Below are positions 37,705 through 46,012 of a stretch of 58,626 nucleotides of DNA, in pieces. The stretch covers positions 1-58,626 of the forward strand of contig CAZXYS010000028.1 of the NCBI GenBank assembly GCA_964645005.1, read 5' to 3'. Every line of letters starts with the position of its first letter. Position 1 is the first letter of the stretch. A model generated the notes under the pieces. It had not been told where the DNA came from. It saw only the letters and a program-made list of their open reading frames with translations, and searched no databases. The stretch is from CAZXYS01 sp964645005. Its GTDB lineage: Bacteria > Bacteroidota > Ignavibacteria > Kapaibacteriales > UBA2268. The position numbers and the translations under genes are program-made.

Positions 37705-39270
37705 CTAATCATTATATGTAAACATTACATTTTCCGGCAGAGTCTCTCTGAATTTTTTGATTTGGCGGTGGATTTTCTCGTAACTGGCAGAATCTACAGC
37801 ATAAAAAGATACGTTACTTCTCGCCGGTGTTATTCTGGTCTTGCTAAGATGCAGTTCCCCGATTTTGATCCAGCTTTCGGGTCTTACTTCATAATAATCA
37901 TCATATATCATCGCCAGTTTTACGTTATTTTTTTCCATCAGTTCGCTTAACCATGCTGAATCTTTTGTTTTGCCGTGATTTTTCATAGCCTTGATTGATG
38001 CTACTCCGCTGAGATCTTGCACATAATTATCATTTCGATAGGCAATATAACCAACATCGTTTACTGCAACTGGTTCTTGATAAAATTCCGCAGCAAATCT
38101 GTGCATTTGATATTGTTGTTCGTAAATATTATTTGCAGCGAGCGGCAGTGTGAAATGTGCATAGAAATAAGGCGCTGCCAGCAGAGTAAAGCTTATTAGT
38201 ACTATTAAAGTTATCTTTGAGAATTTATGGTTCTTTGCAATATCATTGATCTTAGAATTGAAAATATGAAAGGAGGTTAACAACAATGCGGTCCAGATGT
38301 AAATTTCATATCGGTGATACCAGCCGTATCTGCCGGCCAATAAATGCAGCAAGACTGACAGCGAAACACAAACAGCTAACAATTTCTTTTTGTTATCGGC
38401 TTTAGAAAATAACGAGAAGCTAATCAATCCCAGGAATCCGATAGTAAGCAGAATCCCTCTGGAATTTGTCAAGCTGTCCTGCATATTTGCAATCAAAGAA
38501 AATAACACACTGCTTGAATTCACCACCGAGGATTTAGAATAAACTGAGGTTGGCAGCGGTTTAAACCCAAGATTTAACAGGAACAGTGAATAAGCTCCAA
38601 ACATAACAACTATCAAAATGAGACAAATGACAGCACTTTTCCTATATTTAAACTTATGCATATTATCTTTCCGAAAGAAAAGATACACAACGGCTGGCAG
38701 TGATATTGCAAGATTCTCAAATCTGATAAGCGGCGCTGCTATAATGGCAAAGATTAGGAATTTGTTCAGCTTTTCTGTCTCAGCTTCCTTAATCAAGCCG
38801 TACACTATAAGTGATGCAAGTAAAACCTGCAGTGAATGTTCCATCCCTGAAAATATCAATCCGATAAGATTTACTGAAGGAATTAGAAGTATGAGGAATA
38901 AATTAATCAGCCTGGGATTAGTCTGATTCTTTTCAAGATCAAATGAAATTTCAAATATTTTTCCGAAAATCACTATTGTCAATGTTGCAGCTATAATATT
39001 TATTATCAAAGGAATGTAAATGAAGAAAGATAGTTTTGAAAAAGGGGCAAGTATGAAAGACCAGAGGATGCTTGATGAAGGTGCTGACACATCCTGTGGA
39101 TTTATGCCGTAATGACCGTTAATTATATTCTCTGCAAGAGCCATGTGTATGTATGGATCGTCCAGCGTATAGGTCAAATGTCCGGAGTTAAAATACAGGA
39201 TAATAGTTGTTTCTATCAAAACAGCACATAGAAAAACAAGTATTATTAAATTTTTATTTTTTGAATTCAT
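37705..39270 (-). CDS. GT-C-like polytopic membrane protein
   Basis: A 521-residue protein with about ten hydrophobic helices and a soluble C-terminal third. The loop after the first helix has TLDDPYIHMALAENI (about 35-49), an acidic motif like that of GT-C lipid-linked sugar transferases, so a membrane glycosyltransferase is likely. The family cannot be fixed by eye and the donor is unknown. It is divergent from the sugar isomerase-like gene at 39399 across 128 bases. Confidence 0.6.
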   Translation of the reverse strand: MNSKNKNLIILVFLCAVLIETTIILYFNSGHLTYTLDDPYIHMALAENIINGHYGINPQDVSAPSSSILWSFILAPFSKLSFFIYIPLIINIIAATLTIVIFGKIFEISFDLEKNQTNPRLINLFLILLIPSVNLIGLIFSGMEHSLQVLLASLIVYGLIKEAETEKLNKFLIFAIIAAPLIRFENLAISLPAVVYLFFRKDNMHKFKYRKSAVICLILIVVMFGAYSLFLLNLGFKPLPTSVYSKSSVVNSSSVLFSLIANMQDSLTNSRGILLTIGFLGLISFSLFSKADNKKKLLAVCVSLSVLLHLLAGRYGWYHRYEIYIWTALLLTSFHIFNSKINDIAKNHKFSKITLIVLISFTLLAAPYFYAHFTLPLAANNIYEQQYQMHRFAAEFYQEPVAVNDVGYIAYRNDNYVQDLSGVASIKAMKNHGKTKDSAWLSELMEKNNVKLAMIYDDYYEVRPESWIKIGELHLSKTRITPARSNVSFYAVDSASYEKIHRQIKKFRETLPENVMFTYND

Positions 39271-39398
39271 AATGATTTAATTGAATCTATATCTTTTTTC
39301 TAAGAATCTTTTTTTCATAAACAAAATTTTTATTTTCTTGTTAGACTACTTATTTTAATTTATTGGTCAATATTATTTACAAAAATTAAGAAAAATCT

Positions 39399-40382
39399 AT
39401 GAAAATTGGTATTGATAATTATAGTCTGCATCCGCTTAAATTAACTCCGTTAGAAACTCTTCAATGGGCGATTGATAATAATGCTGACGGAGTGCAATTC
39501 TCCGGGTTGGAACCTGATATGCAGGCAATTATCGATGACGCCTATCTCAAAGACCTCTCCCAACTTGCTAAAGAAAATAATATGTATTTGGAATGGGGGG
39601 GAGGTCAGCATATTCCACGAGATATGAATTCCTGGAGTAAGAAAGAAATTTTCCGAAACAATGAATTTATTGCTGGAGAAGCCGAGTTAGTTGATACAAG
39701 GATTATTCGCTCTTGTTCAGGCGGGTTGATGAGATGGAAGAATGACAGCCCGCCTGCGGAAACACTTCTTAAAGAAACCGCTGAAGAACTTCGCAGACAG
39801 AAGCAAATGCTAAAAGATCATAACGTCATCCTTGCAATCGAGACTCATTTCGAATTTACCACATACGAACTGCTTAGGCTTTTTGATATATGCGGCGCCG
39901 AACCCGGAGAATATCTCGGGATATGCCTTGATTCTCTTAATTTGTTAACCATTCTTGAAGAACCAATTGAAGCTGTCAAACGAATACTTCCATGGGTAGT
40001 ATCTTCACATATTAAAGACGGCGGAATTATTATTGACAGGGAGGGGATGAGAACATTCCCAACCCCAACCGGTAAAGGAATTATTGATTTCAGCAAGATC
40101 ATATCATTATTCAATAAAATGAATAGAGAATTCAACTTATCTATTGAAGATCATGGGGGATATATTTTTCTTCCAATCTACGATCCGTTGTTTATGTCAA
40201 AATTCCCTGACCTTACCGTTCAGGAAATAACAAATTTGATAAAACTAAGCCAATTGACTGATGAAAAGCTCAAAGCACACGATATTTCCATTGTTGACAG
40301 AGCTGATTGGGAAAGTGTTTGTGAAGCAAGGCTTGCTGAAGATATTCGGGAGTTAAAGATAATAGCAGAAAGTAATTATTAA
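39399..40382 (+). CDS. Sugar phosphate isomerase/epimerase-like TIM barrel
   Basis: A 327-residue AP endonuclease family 2 (xylose isomerase-like) barrel. Start MKIGIDNYSLH and the segments AIETHFEFT, GICLDSLNLL, VVSSHIKDGG and LSIEDHGGY carry the Glu, Asp and His residues that bind metal in this family. It likely isomerises or epimerises a sugar or polyol; the substrate is unknown. Its stop overlaps the stop of the convergent gene at 40379 (TTAA). Confidence 0.82.
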   Translation: MKIGIDNYSLHPLKLTPLETLQWAIDNNADGVQFSGLEPDMQAIIDDAYLKDLSQLAKENNMYLEWGGGQHIPRDMNSWSKKEIFRNNEFIAGEAELVDTRIIRSCSGGLMRWKNDSPPAETLLKETAEELRRQKQMLKDHNVILAIETHFEFTTYELLRLFDICGAEPGEYLGICLDSLNLLTILEEPIEAVKRILPWVVSSHIKDGGIIIDREGMRTFPTPTGKGIIDFSKIISLFNKMNREFNLSIEDHGGYIFLPIYDPLFMSKFPDLTVQEITNLIKLSQLTDEKLKAHDISIVDRADWESVCEARLAEDIRELKIIAESNY

Positions 40383-40654
40383 TCGTCGTCATTATTGTAA
40401 GGTTTATCTCTTTTTTTCTTTAATTTACCTGTATATTCGAAAAAAGATTTTCTCTTCAATCGCCAGAGATAAAATGCTGCACCAGAGACTGACAAGCAGA
40501 TGAAAGTACTGATCGGTACCATAGGGCATGTAGATCGATAACCGAGGAAATTCGTAATACTTGCAGCTTCATTCGGAGTAATTGTGCAAATTGCAGCGCC
40601 AAGAGCTATAATCGATGCTAACAATTGCCATATACCAACAAAGTAATATTTCAT
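40379..40654 (-). CDS. Small membrane protein of unknown function
   Basis: A 91-residue protein with two hydrophobic helices (about 5-27 and 45-65) and a charged tail ending KKKRDKPYNNDDD. No family is recognised. The ATG is at 40654. Its stop is shared with the convergent gene. A translated small membrane protein is plausible but not proven. Confidence 0.5.
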   Translation of the reverse strand: MKYYFVGIWQLLASIIALGAAICTITPNEAASITNFLGYRSTCPMVPISTFICLSVSGAAFYLWRLKRKSFFEYTGKLKKKRDKPYNNDDD

Positions 40655-40752
40655 GAATCTATTTTATTTTTTAGAATAACCTAAATAATTGTAAATGCTA
40701 AAATTTACTATCGTATTGACATACTAAATATAGGTATACACAAGGAAGGAAG

Positions 40753-42438
40753 TTAATAATTTACATTCCTGACGGCATATTCCAGATCTTTTAAGATTTC
40801 AACTTCCGGTTTTCCATTGAGATATACGAATTGAGCATGATCGCGCTGTCGAAACATCCAACCGCTGATGATCCTTAGTTCGTCGATATCCTGATTCGTA
40901 TAGAACATCGGCGCTGCATACCCGTTGAAATAGAAATCTCTGATCAATCTTGATATTCTTTTTAGTGGAGTTCTTCGTCCTATTTGTTGCTGATGAACAA
41001 GTCTTCCGTTTTTGATCATGAAAATTTCTAATGTCTTCTCACTTTCTGAAGCTGGAATGACTAATATCACATCATTTTCATTAATTGAAGTAGGAACATT
41101 GCGGCTGCGTCCCAGCACTTTTTTCAAATCCATCAACTGTCTTTTGAAAACCGCTGCCTTTTCGAATTCCAGATTGTCAGCGTATTCGTACATCTGGCAT
41201 TCTAATTGTTTAACAACACCATCGGAGTAACCGCGCAGGAAATTTCTGACATGCTGTACTTCTTCATGGTAGCTTTCTTTGTCTGTCATCAATGCACAGG
41301 GCGCATCACATCTTTTAATTTGATAGTAAAAACATGGTTTATTACCGGGAGAAGGGGAAAAAGGCTCTTCGCAATTTCTGAGTTTAAATTTTCTGTCAAT
41401 TATTTTTATAATACTATCGACTAAAAACATACTCCTAAAAGGTCCGTAATATTCCGCACCGTCATGTTCCATTGTCCTGCAGGCTTCTATCCGTGGAAAG
41501 TCCTCATTTATAGTTAATTTCAGGAAAGGAAATTTTCTATAGCGCTTTTCCATTGAGTTGAAACCCGGAGTGTATTTCTTGATTTCTTTTGATTCAAGAA
41601 GTAAAGCGGCGAGTTCTGTTCCTGTGCATTCCCAGTCAATCTTGTCAATTTTTCTAACCATCTCCGCAACTTTTTTAGAGGAGTAAGCAGAATAATTAAA
41701 ATAGGAGCGGACTCTGTTCTTAAGTGATTTAGCTTTGCCCACGTATAAGATTTCACCGGATTTATTATAAAAATAATAAACGCCAGGTTGGGCGGGAACT
41801 TGTTCAAGCAGGGTTTCGATTTTCTTATAATTTCTTGATGGCGGTTTGATCTTTTTAACAGGTTTGTTCTGGAATTTTAAAATCTGAGCCGTAGTTCTCA
41901 TCTCATGTTCCTGCTCAGCTCTTTCCAATAGTTCTATTAATATTTCTGCCGTAGCCTGCGCATCACCAAGAGCACGGTGGCGGTTATTTATTTTAACTGA
42001 CAGGTAATTGGCAAGATTGCCTACATTTTTTTTCACCCTTTGTGGGAGAATTCTCCGGGCAAGCTTCAGTGTGCAAAGCCTGTCCATATTTGGTTCACGG
42101 AATCCGTACCTCATAAGAGAGTGTTTTACAAAGCCCCAGTCGAAACCGGCATTATGAGCTGCAAACACAGCCTCACTATCAGTTAGAATTTCTTCAACTG
42201 TCGGGTATATTTCTTCGGGCTCCGGCGCGTTAGCAGCCATTTCATTGGTAATGCCGGTCATATTTTCTATGAATGAGGGAATAAATTGATGGGGATTCAC
42301 GAGAGAAGAAAACTCAGAAACAATTTCGCCGCCCAGTACCGTAACACAGGCTATTTCCGTAATCCTGTTATGTTCTGCGTGTGAGCCTGTTGTTTCAACA
42401 TCTATAACTAAAAATGGTGTATCCCAGAATGAATCCAT
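40753..42438 (-). CDS. DnaQ-like exonuclease fused to UvrC-type GIY-YIG nuclease
   Basis: A 561-residue fusion. The N-terminal DEDDh exonuclease (1-175), like DNA polymerase III epsilon, has D13 and E15 (IDVETTG), D100, H154 and D159. A GIY-YIG nuclease domain, about 213-295, has GVYYFY, YVGKAKSLKNR with R242, and E282. The UvrC-like segment with C369, C377 and C381 (CFYYQIKRCDAPC) and a UVR-like helix pair, about 413-443, follow. The C-terminal RNase H-like nuclease of UvrC is absent, as in the E. coli Cho protein. It likely acts in nucleotide excision repair or related DNA processing. Fusions of this kind are known in several bacteria. Confidence 0.9.
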   Translation of the reverse strand: MDSFWDTPFLVIDVETTGSHAEHNRITEIACVTVLGGEIVSEFSSLVNPHQFIPSFIENMTGITNEMAANAPEPEEIYPTVEEILTDSEAVFAAHNAGFDWGFVKHSLMRYGFREPNMDRLCTLKLARRILPQRVKKNVGNLANYLSVKINNRHRALGDAQATAEILIELLERAEQEHEMRTTAQILKFQNKPVKKIKPPSRNYKKIETLLEQVPAQPGVYYFYNKSGEILYVGKAKSLKNRVRSYFNYSAYSSKKVAEMVRKIDKIDWECTGTELAALLLESKEIKKYTPGFNSMEKRYRKFPFLKLTINEDFPRIEACRTMEHDGAEYYGPFRSMFLVDSIIKIIDRKFKLRNCEEPFSPSPGNKPCFYYQIKRCDAPCALMTDKESYHEEVQHVRNFLRGYSDGVVKQLECQMYEYADNLEFEKAAVFKRQLMDLKKVLGRSRNVPTSINENDVILVIPASESEKTLEIFMIKNGRLVHQQQIGRRTPLKRISRLIRDFYFNGYAAPMFYTNQDIDELRIISGWMFRQRDHAQFVYLNGKPEVEILKDLEYAVRNVNY

Positions 42439-42557
42439 GTTGTTCTGCTTTTTTGCGTTATTAACTTGCTCAAATTTACTAATTTTTTACCAGAATCATA
42501 TAAAGAAATCTCTGATTGGAATAACAGGGGAATAATTGAAAAAATTAATAAAAAACT

Positions 42558-43172
42558 TTATTTTTGTGCATATTCCTTGACAGTGTGAATCAAATCTGAC
42601 AGTTGCTCCTTATTTTTATAATGCACTGTTTTGATACCCAGAGAACTTGCTGTTTCAATATTACTTTCAGAATCATCAATGAAAACAGTCTCCCCAGGTT
42701 TAAAGTCCATGTCTTTCAAAGTATATTCGAAAATTTCTGCCTGCGGTTTGATCATTCCCAAATTGAATGAAAAATATAGCTTTTCGAAAAGACTGAACAG
42801 TTCTGAGCATTCGTCCTTAAATTTATTATAATGTACAGGGTTAGTGTTGCTAAGCAGTATAACTCTGCCGAGTTTTTTGAACTTTAAAACTTCCTGGATT
42901 GAATGGTCATACATCTTAATAAGGGTTATATTCCAGTATTTATCAAAGGTTTCATCGTCAACATTTAACTTGTATTCATGGCGAGTCCTTTCTCTGAACT
43001 CATCATGCGATATTTCGCCTTTTTCAAGGGGGGCAATGTGTTTTCGGAATAAGTCTTTTATTTTCAATAGAAATTCCGGATCGCCCGATACTTTTTTGAA
43101 TGCTTCCACTGTTCTTTTTGGATCTATTTGGTAAAGAACTCCTCCAAAATCGAATATAAAATTTTTTATCAT
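42558..43172 (-). CDS. HAD-superfamily hydrolase (HAD-IA)
   Basis: A 204-residue haloacid dehalogenase-like phosphatase. Motif I is FIFDFGGVLY (5-14) with nucleophile D8; the usual second aspartate is replaced by glycine, as in the YihX/epoxide hydrolase-like branch. Motif II is VILLSNTNP, and motif IV is VFIDDSESNIETA. It probably dephosphorylates a small sugar phosphate. The gene is monocistronic with short spacers on both sides. Confidence 0.87.
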   Translation of the reverse strand: MIKNFIFDFGGVLYQIDPKRTVEAFKKVSGDPEFLLKIKDLFRKHIAPLEKGEISHDEFRERTRHEYKLNVDDETFDKYWNITLIKMYDHSIQEVLKFKKLGRVILLSNTNPVHYNKFKDECSELFSLFEKLYFSFNLGMIKPQAEIFEYTLKDMDFKPGETVFIDDSESNIETASSLGIKTVHYKNKEQLSDLIHTVKEYAQK

Positions 43173-43253
43173 ATTTTACCTTTTTAATTTTTTATTAATG
43201 TAATGAAAATTTACTCATGGATACTTAATATATCATTAATTGTGTGAAATTTA

Positions 43254-44750
43254 TTACACAGTGCGCCTTTTAAATTTTGCTGCGAAAAAACCGTCGCAGC
43301 CGTGATAAACGGGATACAAATGAAATTTATTTGAATCATCTTCCAAACCTTTTATATGAATTCCATAAGTCTCTAACGCAGGTTTTACAGGATACGGCTC
43401 GAAATCCGGTTCTGATTTAAGAAATTTATCTGCTATCACATCATTTTCCTGAGGCATAATGGAGCATGTCGCATAAACTAAAATACCGCCGGGTTTGACG
43501 TAAGAACTGTATTGCTTCAGAATTGAGAGTTGCTTTTTCGTTAGCCTTTCAAGCAAGTTCTCATCAAGTCTCCATTTATGATATGGCATTCTGCGGATAG
43601 TTCCTGTGCCTGAGCAGGGAGCATCCACTAAAACAGCATCAAAACTTCCTTTCTTCATCTCATTTGGGGGTTTATTTTTTGAATTCCAAGCATGAGGAAC
43701 GATGGACTGAAATCCCGGTCTGCGCATTCTTTTACTCAGGGCAAACAGTTTTCCCTTGATCACATCCGCTGCAATTATTTGCCCTTTGTCATTTTGAAGA
43801 TCCGCAAGGTGTAGTGATTTACCACCGGCGCCGGCGCAGGCATCGAGAATTTTCCAGTCACTTTCCGGTGCAACTGCGAAGGAGATCATTTGGCTGCCTT
43901 CGTCCTGAACTTCGAATAGACCTTTTTTATATTCCTTTGTGGACATCAGCAGAGTTCTTTTATGAAATATTATCGAGGCAGGGGAGAGATTTCCTTCCGA
44001 ACACTTATAGCTCTGATTTAAAAAAGCTTGTAAGAGCATATCTCTTTTTATATGTACCTGGTTAACACGAATACTGAGCGCAGCCGAATGCAAAAACGAT
44101 TCAAAAATGTCATAGAGGTCTTTAGAAGAAAATTTATCATTGTAATAATTTGAAAAATATTCCTGAATCCAGTAAGGCATTGACGTTCTGATAGAAATAA
44201 GTTTCAGTGTATCTTTTTGGGGGACCGGATTCTCAATAGCCAGTTTGGTTTTATGGTGCAAATGCTTGAAAGCTTTTTTAACCCTGTTAATCCATTCCAT
44301 TGCTATTTGGTGCTCAATACCGGTTTCCTCAACCATCGCTTCAGCAAGTAAGTCCGGGACTTTAAATTCCTTAAGGCTTGTGATTTTTACTATAAGGGGT
44401 ACAGGATCAAATGCCTTTTTATCCGAAGGGTAAATATCTGATATCATGACACATGCACAGATCATAAGAAAATCGCCGGCGGAATAATTTCTATCCTCAC
44501 GATTATGAAGTAAAGCTATATTTTTGTTATTGCCAAACATTTCTTTTATTGCCAAATCAACGCAATGCTCTAATGTAAGTCTCATCCTTAGAGTGGTAAA
44601 TACTGATTCGGAAATGAAGCGTCTTTCCTTGCTGCCGATGTATTTTTTCGGGCGCAGGTATTTTGAAGCTACTCTGTCGGAAGCTTCGACAGACGTATTT
44701 ATGATATTGAATAATTGCGAGCTATGACTGAGAACCGTAGGAAAAAGCAT
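43254..44750 (-). CDS. RsmB/NOL1-type rRNA m5C methyltransferase
   Basis: A 498-residue SAM-dependent RNA cytosine-C5 methyltransferase. A NusB-like N-terminal domain is followed by the Rossmann domain: SAM motif DACAGAGGKS (303-312), catalytic pair C379 in DAPCSGTG and C429 in ATCSIMPQEN. The layout fits RsmB, which makes m5C967 in 16S rRNA. The open frame continues to a TTG at 44762, but the ATG at 44750 gives a conventional start. Confidence 0.9.
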   Translation of the reverse strand: MLFPTVLSHSSQLFNIINTSVEASDRVASKYLRPKKYIGSKERRFISESVFTTLRMRLTLEHCVDLAIKEMFGNNKNIALLHNREDRNYSAGDFLMICACVMISDIYPSDKKAFDPVPLIVKITSLKEFKVPDLLAEAMVEETGIEHQIAMEWINRVKKAFKHLHHKTKLAIENPVPQKDTLKLISIRTSMPYWIQEYFSNYYNDKFSSKDLYDIFESFLHSAALSIRVNQVHIKRDMLLQAFLNQSYKCSEGNLSPASIIFHKRTLLMSTKEYKKGLFEVQDEGSQMISFAVAPESDWKILDACAGAGGKSLHLADLQNDKGQIIAADVIKGKLFALSKRMRRPGFQSIVPHAWNSKNKPPNEMKKGSFDAVLVDAPCSGTGTIRRMPYHKWRLDENLLERLTKKQLSILKQYSSYVKPGGILVYATCSIMPQENDVIADKFLKSEPDFEPYPVKPALETYGIHIKGLEDDSNKFHLYPVYHGCDGFFAAKFKRRTV

Positions 44751-45358
44751 ATAAAAGTACAAAATATTTATGAGCCAAAAGAGTTATTACCAAAATTAAA
44801 GAAAATAAAGTTATTTAAACAATTTTAAGTTAACCAGAAAATTATTTGGAATAATTATATATTAGCATTAAATTACATTTGCGATTAAGGGGGGATATAG
44901 ATATTATATTAATCGCAGGAGAAATTTACAGAAAATTAACTGTAGATAATTCTTCCCTTAACAGTAATTTTCTTAATTTTAATTTTATTCGCGGAGTTAT
45001 TTTATTTTAGTTTTTCAAATTTTATTTGTTTTTTATTAAAATTTTGTAATTTTGAGCTTTGAGAGAAAAAAAAATTTTTAGAAACGTATTATCATTACAG
45101 ATAAGGATGATTAAAAAAATCTTTTTTGATATTTAAATGGAAATATTGTATTTTCGCTACGATTCCAATATAGCATTTGGTTGAATACACAAACGGGTAC
45201 TAATATTTAGTATGGCACAGAAATTGCTTCATTCGGTTTTTAAGGGTTATTCGTTCAAGGATCGAATGGATCAGAGTATTTTAATAAGGAAGAATTCGAA
45301 TGGATATAGAAAATTTCAAATTAAATGTATTAATAATTAAAGTATATAGGAGAATTAT
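44751..45358 (+). promoter_or_regulatory. Upstream region of surface locus 2
   Basis: About 600 AT-rich bases with no gene. It contains a G6 tract (TTAAGGGGGGATA) near 44884-44897, long A/T runs, the sigma-54 element at 45213-45228, a likely 5' leader of about 120 bases with a short ATTCG...CGAAT hairpin near 45249-45267, and a Shine-Dalgarno AGGAGA at 45348-45353. Confidence 0.55.
45213..45228 (+). promoter_or_regulatory. Sigma-54 (RpoN) promoter
   Basis: TGGCAC-AGAAA-TTGCT matches the RpoN consensus TGGYRYRNNNNTTGCW completely, with the invariant GG (45214-45215) and GC (45226-45227) ten bases apart. Transcription would start near 45239, about 120 bases before the T9SS partner gene. RpoN promoters need an enhancer-binding activator; none is encoded in this window. 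Confidence 0.75.
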
Positions 45359-45943
45359 ATGATGAAGAAAGAGTTTCGCTATCTCCTAATTTTAAGCATA
45401 ATCCTTCCGTTAGCGTTGAGTGGTTTAAACGCTCAGCAGATCCAATTAAAGAAATGGGTTGTCGGAAGCGGCGGAGCTGTTAATATAGCCACCGACGATG
45501 GATTGGTCATGTCGGGGGTATCGGGGCAGCTTGCCATCGAAAAGCTTGAAGAAGGCTCGAACGATGAAATAGTTTATCAGGGATTTTGGGTTCCTTACGG
45601 TACTTACGGCACACCGGTAGATGAGCCCCAGCCCACAATACCAGAGGGGGCAGAGCTGACAAACTATCCTAACCCGTTCAGCCAGAACACGGAGATCAAG
45701 TTTACTTTGCCTTCGGCTTCTTATGTAACATTAACAGTGTTTGATGTCGCAGGTAACAAAGTAAAAGAGCTTTACAATGGTAATGTAAGCTCGGGGGAAC
45801 ACACCGTATCATGGGATGGTAAAGATGCAACCGGTATCAAAGTTGGTTCAGGGTCTTACCTTTACGAGTTAAAGGTGCAGTCTAATCGCATAAAAGGCGT
45901 TAAATCCTTCACACTTAAGAACATCATGGTAGTGGTGAAATAA
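45359..45943 (+). CDS. T9SS-secreted protein with GFW motif and FlgD-like C terminus
   Basis: A 194-residue secreted protein. The signal peptide ends near 25 (NAQ). Its N-terminal pattern, VGSGGAVN, GVSGQLAIE and YQGFWVPYG, parallels the locus 1 partner at 25265. Residues 97-194 are a FlgD-like Ig fold of the T9SS sorting type: NYPNPFSQNTEIKF, VAGNKVKELYNG, GEHTVSWDGKD, SYLYELKV, FTLKNIMVVVK. Two ATGs are possible, 45359 and 45362; AGGAGA at 45348 is better spaced for the second. It lies 69 bases before giant protein 2 and is probably co-transcribed with it. Confidence 0.87.
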   Translation: MMKKEFRYLLILSIILPLALSGLNAQQIQLKKWVVGSGGAVNIATDDGLVMSGVSGQLAIEKLEEGSNDEIVYQGFWVPYGTYGTPVDEPQPTIPEGAELTNYPNPFSQNTEIKFTLPSASYVTLTVFDVAGNKVKELYNGNVSSGEHTVSWDGKDATGIKVGSGSYLYELKVQSNRIKGVKSFTLKNIMVVVK

Positions 45944-46012
45944 ATAGCAAAGAATACAATTTTGAGAAAGATTTTAAATAATTTGTTTAACTAAATTCAG
46001 GGGTATAAAATA

